A stretch of 64,000 bases of DNA from NCBI GenBank assembly GCA_023614405.1, contig CM042697.1, forward strand, positions 468,206,744 to 468,270,743, given 5' to 3'. The notes under the pieces were generated by a model. That model searched no databases and was not told the origin of the DNA. It saw only the letters and a list, made by a program, of their open reading frames with translations. The first letter of the stretch is position 1. Every line of letters begins with the position of its first letter. This DNA comes from Avena insularis. Taxonomy: Eukaryota > Streptophyta > Magnoliopsida > Poales > Poaceae. A program made the translations under genes and the position numbers. Of the stretch, positions 1-8,445 are shown in pieces.

Positions 1-1912
1 CACCATATTTACAAAAAATAAAACCTCGTGCCAAATAACCATACCAACTAAAGTCTCAAATTTTCCTAGTATTTTGTACAATGATTGAGCATCACTAACC
101 GTAGCTGGATCATCAGTAGAAGCCTTCTCTAGTTCCTTTAAAGCTAATCTTACTTGGGCAGTTTGAAACCTTATAGGTTGCACACTCCTTATTCGACTCT
201 CCCAACGGGTATCTGACAATGGTTTGAGAGTCATATTTGGAATATTATCAAGCAAAATCTTCCACCTCTTGGTAGAACGTGCAAACAATAAATATATACG
301 TTGGATAATACCGAAGAATGAAATAGCTTATCCGCATGATTTCGCCATATCACAAAGAGTGAGATTCAAACTATGACATGCACATGGCATATATAATGCT
401 TTCGGATTTTCTATAAGCAAACGATTTTGAACACCTTGCTTTTTTCCCTTCATGTTGGAACCATTTTCATAACCTTGCCCCCTCACATTAGCAACATCCA
501 AGTCAAGAGCACCCAATGTATCCAACAATACATAAAAAAGCCCCAATCCTGATGTGTCATCAACCTTTATGAATCCTAGAAAAAACTCCTCCACTCTCGG
601 GATGTCACTTGATATGTTGACACAACGCACAATTAGCGTCATTTGTTCTTCATGGCTCACGTCCGGGGTACAATCTAAGATAACAGAGAAATACTTGGCA
701 TCCTTAATGATCTTTAACATTACCTTTCTCACAGCATCGGCAAGGAGCTAGATCAACTCATTTTGGATGTTGTGGCCAAGATAATGATGATGAATTTCAT
801 TGTTTTAAATGCGCCTAATATGTTCTTGCATCACATAATCAAATTCGGCAATCATTTCAACCGTGCCTAGAAAATTTCCATTACTATCTTGATACAACTT
901 CTCATTTGATCCTCGAAAGGCCAAATTATGTTTTGCAAGAAACTTCACTCCAGCAACTATTCTTTGCAAAACTTGTCGCCAACGCTCTTTTTTCCTTTGT
1001 AACCAACCGTTGCATGTCATCGTCAATTGTTTGCTTTTTGCTTAACCTCAACCTTAGTTTATTCCATGTATTCATGTTTGTCAAATGCTCAACACTCTTC
1101 TCATGATCTTTGAGTCTTGGACTAAGACGCTGCCAATATCTCAATCCATCAGATGCTAGCAAGGACTTATTATTATTTGATTTGAACAACTTGCAGCAAA
1201 AACAATAAACTTTGTCCACCTCTTTGGAGTAAACCAACCACTTTCTATCAACAACCTCACAATTGGCTAACTTTCTGAAGTAGTATTCATAAGAAAAATG
1301 TCTACCTTTGTCATCCTTAGGGAACTCCAGACCCAATTCTCTCACAGGCCTCTTTTCAATTAAAATATCCCTTTGCAATTATCAAGATTATTCCATGTTC
1401 TAGGATCATAGATAGATGAAAGAGAATCATCTTGTTCATCACCACTAGGAGCATTTGCATGGTAAACAAAAAATTATAATTGATTACTTACTTACTTACA
1501 CTTGAAAAATTGATGCTAGTTAGTTATTTACCATTTTCCGGGGATTGTTTATCACCTCTAGGAGCATCTTGTTCTTCCGCTATATTGTCCTTATTAACAT
1601 TAACATATGCATGACAAACAAAAGATTGTAATTAGTTATTTATTTACAATTAGAAAAATTGATGCTAGTTAGTTATTTACCGTTTTTCGAGGATTGTTCA
1701 TTGGCCTCAAATTTTGTATTTGAATTATTCTCATCATCTTCTCCGAGATCAGATTCTTGCCTTTGATTATTATTGTTGACATCAACACTACTTTTTGTTA
1801 GAAAAAACATATTTAAAGCACCTCTTTGTGAATCAATAAGCTCATTCTCTCTCTTTGTTTTCTTCTTTTTCGCAGCACCCGACAATTGCTTCCCCATCGT
1901 AACACCTATCAA
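1..1912 (-). pseudogene. hAT transposase pseudogene, TTF-type zinc finger plus DUF4371 region
   Basis: Reading the minus strand, a lysine-rich N-terminus starts near 1897 (MGKQLSGAAKKKK). Two short introns follow, and then the TTF-type zinc-finger region lies at about 1378-985, with the motif YCFCCKLF and the conserved phrase [14 protein letters not shown]. The central DUF4371 region, including CACHSLNL, is at about 980-330, and the homology continues to base 1 (DTRWESR). The frame is broken by a frameshift near 985, an amber stop near 750 and an ochre stop near 330. Transposases of this group cut and rejoin element ends in the nucleus; this copy cannot make a full protein. The C-terminal hAT dimerisation domain would lie left of the window. 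Introns are inferred from GT-AG borders and loss of frame. Confidence 0.8.
1439..1740 (-). repeat. Tandemly duplicated intron-exon module inside the hAT transposase gene
   Basis: Two direct copies about 149-150 bp apart share the intron start and the exon-end codons before it; the clearest matches are 1504-1550 and 1653-1699. Each copy holds a GTAAATAAC donor after an Asn-Gly codon pair, so the short acidic exon and its intron appear to have been duplicated together. The copies differ at several positions, so the event is not recent. Confidence 0.6.
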
Positions 1913-1989
1913 AGATTAATGCGATGGAGTTTATAACCCGAATCAAGAGATTAATTTGAAGGATTAAATCAGGGATTAGATGTAAACTT

Positions 1990-2400
1990 ACAGTTACAGA
2001 GGCAGAGGCAGGCAGTAGAAACTAGGGCGTAGGGCTAGGGCGGCATAGCGGCAGAGAGATTGGCAGGGCGGCACAACGGCAGAGCAGGCGCCACCGCGCC
2101 AGGCGAGCAGCAAGGCAGCAGGGGGGCGCGTGCGAGGGATAGGGCTGGGCGTGGCCGCGGCGCCGCGTGGCTGTGGCTCCTTCGATCTTTCTTCCAGGGG
2201 CGAGCGGGCGTCTGGCCGCGTGGGCGACAGGGCGAGTGCGTGCCTAGCGATGCGGCAGGGCGACGCTTCGGTTCCAGGGGTGTTCGGCGTCTGGCTGCTT
2301 CGACGATCGATCTGACTGTTTTGGTTCCAGCCTTCCAGGGGCGTTCGACGTTGGACGTTTCGGTTCCCAAATCCCAACGGAAAGTACCCGGGCTCTTGTA
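1990..2400 (-). promoter_or_regulatory. GC-rich leader/promoter region of the hAT element
   Basis: This stretch is far richer in G, C and CpG than its surroundings and sits between the element terminus and the transposase start. It produces long open frames in several phases on both strands, typical of GC-rich non-coding DNA. No frame has a recognisable domain. It is best read as the element's 5' untranslated and promoter zone. Confidence 0.35.
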
Positions 2401-2519
2401 ACACTAAAAAAATTTGGGCCCCCTCTAGCCTGGGCCCTTGACCATGGCACAACCCTGCCATGGGTTAGAGTCGGTCCTGCTTGGGGACGAAGATAGGCCG
2501 AGATTGTATGTCTATACGC

Positions 2520-2935
2520 GCTGATCTGTATTCTTATACCCGGTTTGGATACAGTTTTGTACGAGTTTAAGGAGAGGGGGTTGTATTGGATCAACTTCCT
2601 TTTGGTTGTGTTTGGCCATGGCCTTGTTAAAGGCATTGTTTTGCGAGTAAGGACTTTTTTAGGGTAAATATCTAAGATCTATAATCGGGCAACGACGACG
2701 CTTGTGCACTGTTCTCTTATTGGAGGTGTCGTTTTTGGAGAAGCTGGACTTTGGTGTTGTTCTGGTGGTGTTAGTACTGCTGTTACAAAGAATAGATTGC
2801 TGTAAGAGGGCTTTTTTTTTGTAATTCCTTTTTTTTTGCTATGTGCATCCGTAATGTCGCTAGGGCACTGCGTTGTTGCAGAGAATGTAATTGATATCTT
2901 CGATATTAATACATGCTCTTTAAAAAGAGACATCA
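2520..2935 (+). mobile_element. 3' end of a LINE retrotransposon (5'-truncated)
   Basis: The plus strand shows the T-rich, G-rich 3' region seen at the ends of grass LINEs. It closes with a stretch reading through TGTGCATCCGTAATG, a GTAATTGATATC block and TATTAATACATGC, before a short A-rich tail near 2922-2930. No ORF2 sequence is present, so the copy would be heavily 5'-truncated. No flanking target duplication was confirmed. The call rests on resemblance to known cereal LINE tails. Confidence 0.4.
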
Positions 2936-3560
2936 GTCACCCTGGCATCCGGGTGGTTCTAGTAACCGGTAGGCACTATTTGGAGTATTCAGCACTCTCG
3001 AGCACAGAACCCCAAGACCACCCATTTAATCCAATAAAACTTGCTTTTATCTCCCACTCCACCCTAGAACGAAGGAATGATCTCCCACTTCCTTTTATCT
3101 CCCACTTCACCCTAGAAGGCAAGGCGGTACATGTGCAACGTGGCATCAAAGATTCACGGGATGCGTGTTCGTGTGAGGGATGCGGACGGTGACGCATACA
3201 GCCCGTGGCACGTGGAGCCCAGTTTAACTCTGAAACTACGAATTAAAACACTTCCTAAAATTAAGTTTGCATGGGTCAGTCTACTTTTAATCCGTCAAAA
3301 CCTATATAAAGACTATGTATATCAATATTGTACTCAGTCGACATGGTTATACTCTATTTCTCACTGGCATATCCCAGTTTTTAAATTTTATTGTTGCTAC
3401 TATATATCTACGGATTTAAGCCTTTCGCAAACACATAAATATAGGTGTACAATAAGTATATGTGTACACGGATTATAAGAGCATCATGTGGGTTGATACC
3501 GAAGCAAAATTGTTGAAACACTCGCAGACGACTCGAAAAATAAAGAAATCGGTCACAGGC
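2936..3560. other. Unassigned intergenic stretch
   Basis: No gene or complete element is recognised. A short phrase, TTTATCTCCCACT plus CACCCTAGAA, is directly repeated about 52 bp apart (3033 and 3085). A TATA-like CTATATAAAG occurs near 3302 but has no coding sequence after it. Short open frames here show no domain. Confidence 0.4.
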
Positions 3561-3866
3561 GAGCAATGGAGGCCCAAGTCGCCGGGCAAATCGCGTCAAA
3601 ACGCAAGCAAGCTTCTAGATAACATGTCGGGGCAGCCGGTGACACGGCGGGCCTACGCCGCACGCGCGTCCACCGGCGACTCGCCTGCCGGCGACCGGTC
3701 ACATCGCCATAAAAGCATTTTGACAAGACCCGTTTGACTGCCAAGAAGTGCCCCAATTCTTTTATCGAGCGAACGATCGAGAAAAGGAAAATAATTGAGT
3801 ATTCGAACCAATAATCGTACGTTAACAGGATTCAAGAGAAAACCTGATACTAATCATCTGAGCTCA

Positions 3867-4180
3867 GACTATTGGGTATCATTATCATCCATCACATGCA
3901 TGTAAAATACTTATGTGTCATTATAATTAATGATAAAAGAGATTGCGTTGATATCATAGGTACATACGCTATCATAGCACATACCGTATTATAGCACATA
4001 GAACTAGAAAAACTAATCTTAAATAAATCTTGCACACAAATTTACATTGAGATTCTACAAAACAATTAATACACTAAGACTATGATATTACTGTATGATA
4101 CTATGCATTGTGAAGATGGTATCATATACTAGTATCATATACATGATATTACTATATGATACTTCCATTATGACTAGTCT
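3867..4180. mobile_element. Mutator-like MITE, copy 1
   Basis: The ends are inverted: GACTATTGGGTATCATTATC on the left, and on the right a sequence whose complement reads GACTAGTCATAATGGAAGTA. The interior is AT-rich with many ATGATAC/GTATCAT words. Block B has the uninterrupted sequence (GAGCTCAGCAGGCAG near 12768), so this is an insertion into block A. A diverged 9-bp target duplication around TGAGCTCAG is plausible but imperfect. A second copy lies at 8176-8445. Confidence 0.65.
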
Positions 4181-4238
4181 CAGCAGACAGATCCATGATC
4201 CATCCATTGACTCCTCGTTTGTTTATTTGCTCGCCCAT

Positions 4239-4418
4239 CAGTGGCGGAGCTTGCCAGCTCTAGTTGGGGGAGGGGGCAAAATATAATATATGAGTTGTTG
4301 GGGGACAGATTATACAAAAATTTCCAATATAAGCCCTTCAAAAAACATTTCCTTCATACATGTAGCCAATCATAGGGGGGCTATGGCCCCTGCTGGCCTC
4401 AACATAGCTCCGCTGTTG
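4239..4418. mobile_element. 180-bp hAT-type MITE with perfect 8-bp target duplication
   Basis: The element starts CAGTGGCGGAGC and ends with a sequence whose complement is CAACAGCGGAGC, a 12-bp imperfect terminal inverted repeat of the plant hAT kind. It is flanked on both sides by the same 8 bases, TCGCCCAT (4231-4238 and 4419-4426), which is the target-site length expected for hAT transposons. The paralogous position in block B (about 12810) has no insertion. It contains no coding sequence. Confidence 0.85.
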
Positions 4419-4501
4419 TCGCCCATGCATGCAGGTATACCGTCTGCCTGTACGTGTAAGCAGTGGCACTGGCCGTCGTTCGCACCAAGTGTTGAAATAT
4501 A

Positions 4502-4739
4502 GGGCCTGTTTGGTTCATGGCCATAATTTGCCAAGCCAAAGTTTGTTATTTGGTATCTGTTTGGTTTTTGCCACACTTTGGCTTGCCACACTTTATTATT
4601 TATAGGCCCATTTGTCATAGAGTAAAACTTTTGCCAAGTTTTGCCACACTTTGTGGCGCCCAAATTTTTAGCCACACTTTTTGGCTGCCACACTTGCCAA
4701 ACTTTGGCTTGGTAAATTGTGGGGCAACCAAACATGCCC
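4502..4739. mobile_element. Tourist/Harbinger-like MITE, copy 1
   Basis: The ends are inverted: GGGCCTGTTTGGTT on the left and, in complement, GGGCATGTTTGGTT on the right. The interior is built of repeated words such as GCCACACTTTG and GCCAAG that fold back on themselves. A 3-bp ATA flanks both ends, the length expected for PIF/Harbinger elements. A shorter relative lies at 41639-41817. Confidence 0.65.
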
Positions 4740-4749
4740 ATATTGGCTA

Positions 4750-5550
4750 GCTCTTTCTATTAATTTGGACTTGCGTTGGATAGTGCATGCAATTTAATAT
4801 GATATTATAGCAGGAGGTTCTAGGATTAAATCTTGGCCAACGCAAAAATTAGAAACAAATATTGTGGCTCCCCAAACATATGTCACAATAGGTCAGTTCG
4901 GACTATTGGTTGTGTTGGCTAGCGCATGCAAATTCAGTATGGTATCAGAGCAGGAGGTCCTAGGGTCAAATCCTGACCAGCGCAAAAATTAGAAACAAAT
5001 ATTGCGGCTCTCCAAACTTACTATCACAATAGACCAAAGGGCGAAACACGTAAGGTGAGTGTTAAAATATATTGTCTAGCTCTTTTCATCAGTTCGGACT
5101 TTTGGTTGCGTTGGCAAGTGCATGCAATTCAATATGGTATCAGAGCAGATGATCCTAGGATCAAATTTTGGCCAACGCAAAAATTAAAAACAAATATTGC
5201 GGCTCCCCAAACACACGTCACAATAGGCCAAAGGCAAAAGACGCAGGGTGAGAGTTGACCTTTCTATCAGTTCAGATTGTTGGTTGTGTTGGCTAGCTCA
5301 TGCAATATATTGTCTAGCTCTTTTCATCAGTTTGGACTTTTGATTGCGTTGGCTAGTGCATGCAATTCAATATGGTATCAGAGCAGATGATCCTAGGATC
5401 AAATTTTGGCCAACACAAAAATTAAAAATAAATATTGCGGCTCCCAAACACACGTCACAATAGGTCAAAGGCAAAAGACGTAAGGTGAGTGTTGACCTTT
5501 CTATCAGTTCAGACTGTTGGTTGTGTTGGCTAGCTCATGCAATTCAATAC
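4750..5550 (+). repeat. Tandem repeat with tRNA-like (pol III box B) modules
   Basis: Four long and two partial copies of a ~150-200-bp unit follow one another, starting near 4755, 4893, 5090, 5262 (partial), 5320 and 5504 (partial). Each full copy has GTTGGCTAGCGCATGCAA, then TGGTATCAGAGCAG, then a GGTCAAATCCTG-like segment. The last resembles a tRNA T-arm/box B, and the middle resembles the start of a methionine-tRNA primer site. The unit ends in a variable stretch ending AAGGTGAGTG. It looks like a tandemly amplified tRNA-related sequence or SINE relic. No known family is assigned. Confidence 0.6.
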
Positions 5551-5703
5551 CTGGCACAGGGCTACAACTTCCACGCACGCTACATGCATCTCTCATCTAC
5601 CTGGCACAGGACAATATAATAGTATTCAAGATTATTTCCGTGAAGAAAGATTTACACGAGATTTTTTACTGCTATCAAGATCAGAAGGATTTTTTTATGT
5701 GTA

Positions 5704-5815
5704 CTCCCTCTGTTCAAAATATAAGATGGTTTAGCTTTGTGAAACAAATGTATCTAGAATTTTTTTTAGTATGTATATGCAAGCTAAAACATCTTATATT
5801 TTAAAATAGAGGGAG
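5704..5815. mobile_element. Stowaway MITE
   Basis: A 112-bp element with inverted ends (CTCCCTCTGTTC on the left, GAGGGAG closing on the right) and an inverted ATAAGATG core pair. TA dinucleotides flank it at 5702-5703 and 5816-5817, as expected for Stowaway (Tc1/mariner-type) MITEs. Confidence 0.85.
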
Positions 5816-6191
5816 TATATGCAATTCATGTACTCTGCAATTAAATTATGTCGGGATCAAACTGTTGATGACAAAGTACTAGGCGAGACTGTTCGGTGGA
5901 CAGTGACATTATTTTCAAGCCGATACGCACTTTGGAATGAGATGTCGACGTAGATTTGCAACGGGATTCTGAGTTTTGAGTATGCATACATACATGCATC
6001 TTGGCCCTCCTGATCTGACAAGTCGCTCTCATCGTCTTTCTCGTGATAACAGCTATAGATATGTATTTGATGCTGACAGCAACGCATCGGGATTAAGTCC
6101 ACATAACTTGTGTTCCATGCACACCTGAACGGCTGAACTGTCTATACTGCTGAACGGATGTAGTATCAAACATCAAGCAAAGATCTTCTTA

Positions 6192-6315
6192 CTCCCTCCG
6201 GCCCATATAAATTGACTTGGATTTGTCAAATTTTGGATGAACCTATATACTAAATAGTGTCTAGATTCATCTAATTTTTGATAAATCCAAGTCAATCAAT
6301 ATGGGTCGGAGGCAG
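6192..6315. mobile_element. Stowaway MITE
   Basis: A 124-bp hairpin-forming element starting CTCCCTCCGGCCCATAT and ending with its diverged complement ATATGGGTCGGAGGCAG, flanked by TA at 6190-6191 and 6316-6317. The interior shows the paired GACTTGGATTTGTCAAA and its complement. Confidence 0.8.
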
Positions 6316-6799
6316 TAGTTTCTTGCCCACCTCGGTTCTTTTCATGTAAAGTCACTGGCATTGCATCTCCATGCTCCTCAACTTTCACTGTGGCACCGCC
6401 GGCCATCCTTGACGCTTTACAAGCACTGCTCCAAACTTTATGCGAACTGCGGTTGCAAACAGCGGTTTTACCAGTAGTGTTCTGCTGCGTCTGGTATCAT
6501 AAATCCAGTAGTAGTACTGTACTGCTAGCAGGTAGCTGAAGAATTGAACGGCCCCGGTCAAATCCTCCATCAAGGCCTCGGTGCAAGTCGTTTCAAATCA
6601 AATCAAATCATATTTGCTTCTCTCACAGGTCAGGTACGAGCGAGCATCCGGTGATGAACAGCAGTCCATAAATGCAGTGTCTTCCCATTTTTCTCCATAG
6701 CTCCGTGCTCCCTGGACCCTGGCTAGGTTCTGATCAGGCTGATGTGACATATAGAATCAGCTACCACGATCGGGCATCTGCACTGCAGGCATATCCCTA

Positions 6800-7860
6800 G
6801 CTATATATGGTTATGGTTATGGTTGAGTTGGTTAATGCGTCAATTAATTAATATGTCAATAGAATGTGAATTCTCACATTTGCTCGACTGCATTCATGAC
6901 CGATCGACTACTTGCTCTCGGCATACTAGAATACGCCATCTTCACAACCATGGGAGATAACTTGCAAATGGCGCTACTTTGGCCTTCCTGGTAATTTCAC
7001 TATTTGCATCTGTATTTTGTCTATAATATAAAGATTTACTAGATACTCCCTACGTTTCAATGCATGTGGTGACCTTCTTTTGCATGTTTTTAGTTTGACA
7101 AGAAATTTCACTAATGAAACATGTGTGACTTTTTATCAACATGTATCGATAAAACCATTATTCAAATATAAATTTAACTAATAAAGTATTCTGTCTAGTA
7201 TATCTTTCTTGACATAAATCAATGTTTCTTTGCTAAAATATATGGTCAAATACAAAACTCAAAAACCGTATGAGGTCACCTAAATCGAGTATGGATGCAT
7301 GTATTATATCTTAATTCACTTACGAGATTATTTGTTTTAGTGCATTTTCTACATCGACTTGCATGCCTTTCTGTCCCGTGCCCTGACTCAATTCTTGATT
7401 TCCCGTTCCCTGACTAGCTAATGTCCAAGACACGAAATACTTGCCCACTTAGTTTAGGACTCTTGCATTCATACCACCTACATAAAGCCTGCCTAACGGA
7501 CGCCCATAGGACACGTTTACACACAATCCTTGTAGTAACATATACAAAAATTTATTATCTTATATGTCTTATACTGTAGTGATTATTGTGGTATTGTGGT
7601 TCCTCCACGGCAGAGGACCTGAACGTGGCTAAGATCCGTGTAGAATCACGCACCCAGAATAGTCGCCGCCTTGCGCCCCTCTCTTTTCTCTATGTGAGCC
7701 ACCTTACATGGCTACCGACAATACCACGACCGTGTCTGAGCATGGTGGAGTGAGAATTCCACCGAGATTTCCTAAAAATATCCGTGAGAAAACTCCATGA
7801 GAATGTTTAATTAGTACTATGTGCAATTTCATTTAAATACTGAAGAAAACACACAGATTC
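6800..7860. other. Mostly unassigned intergenic sequence with a decayed Stowaway-like element
   Basis: 7044-7305 begins ACTCCCTACGTTTCAATGC and has Stowaway-like inner sequence, but its right end is degraded. At 6950 an ATG in a good context (ACCATGG) opens 14 codons that end next to a possible GTAATT splice donor. It could be the remnant of a first exon, but nothing downstream supports this. 7320-7860 shows no recognisable feature. Confidence 0.3.
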
Positions 7861-8150
7861 CCAACCCGTGGTTGGATGGTTCGGAGGGCAGTGGTACCCC
7901 CAGTCCACCAGAGTTCAAACCTCAGGTTTGACGTTTTGGTGTCTCATAAAGGCGTAATATTCTTTCAGTGGGAGACGATGTTTCCGTCGATAGAGTGGCG
8001 CCTGCGGTGACTTCGTCAATCTCAAGACCCGTCGGCTCAGTCTCTCGGAGGTGCTCATAGGGATAGGGCGTGCGTTCGTGTGTTCATAGGGGTGAGTGTA
8101 TATACGCATTGTGAACGTTTGCGTTTGTAGTGTGTTTCTTAAAAAAAAAT
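7861..8150 (+). mobile_element. Au-type SINE
   Basis: The head is tRNA-related: a box A-like TGGATGGTTCGGAGGG is followed by a box B-like GAGTTCAAACCTC. The body has the familiar Triticeae Au-SINE order: the CCCACTGAAAG and GACGAAGTCACCGCAGGCGCC strings (here in complement), the CTCCGAGAGACTGAGCC string, and a tail ending TGTTTCTTAAAAAAAAA. The copy is diverged. It has no protein product and depends on LINE enzymes for movement. A MITE begins about 25 bp downstream. Confidence 0.7.
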
Positions 8151-8175
8151 CTCGTTGAGTTTTGTTTACGGCATA

Positions 8176-8445
8176 AGACTAGCCCCAATGGAGGTATCAT
8201 AGGTAGTATCATGCACCACATGCATGCAAAATGCTTACGTGTCACTGCCATTAATGATGAAAGAGATTGTGTTGGTATCATAGGTAGATACAGTATCATA
8301 GCACATAGAACTAGAAAAACTAATCCTAAATAAATCTTGCACACAAATTTACATTGAGATTCTACAAAACAATAAATACACTAAGACTATGATACTACTA
8401 CATGATATTATGCATTATGAAGATATGATACTAGTATATGATACT
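8176..8445. mobile_element. Mutator-like MITE, copy 2, right end lost
   Basis: It is closely related along its length to 3867-4160, sharing AACTAGAAAAACTAATC and CTTGCACACAAATTTACA. The left end reads GACTAGCCCCAATGGAGG. The copy stops where the CACTA-type element begins at 8446, and its expected right end is not found beyond that element, so a deletion accompanied or followed the insertion. Confidence 0.65.

Larger units (their letters stand above)
1..2479 (-). mobile_element. hAT-superfamily transposon (TTF zinc-finger/ZMYM1-like type), 5' part; runs off the left edge
   Basis: The minus strand carries a broken transposase of the TTF-zinc-finger/DUF4371 hAT group. The 5' terminus is placed at 2479, where the minus strand begins CAGGACCGACTC, which fits the CAGGG-type ends of this group. 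An 8-bp target duplication would be the bases just right of 2479, but its partner lies outside the window. Between the coding part and the terminus is a GC-rich leader (about 1990-2400) followed by a stretch of G/C runs. The other end and the C-terminal dimerisation domain are not in view. Family assignment is firm from the protein; the exact terminus is an inference. Confidence 0.75.
3560..6800. repeat. Block A of a three-copy segmental repeat
   Basis: Three sub-segments have clear paralogues elsewhere. 3567-3770 matches 12505-12680 and 63590-63785. 5870-6110 matches 13070-13350 and 63880-64000. 6405-6790 matches 41925-42305. The order and orientation are the same in every block, so this is a direct segmental duplication. 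Shared phrases include GACACGGCGGGCCTAC, ACATCGCCATAA and CGTGATAACAGCTAT. Block A carries MITE insertions missing from block B. No coding sequence is evident; the conserved parts could be upstream regions of a tandem gene family or plain intergenic DNA. Confidence 0.75.

Noticed and set aside
2035..2460. Long open frames on both strands in the GC-rich hAT leader
   Set aside because: Openness in several phases reflects GC content; the peptides are Pro/Ala/Arg-rich with no domain.
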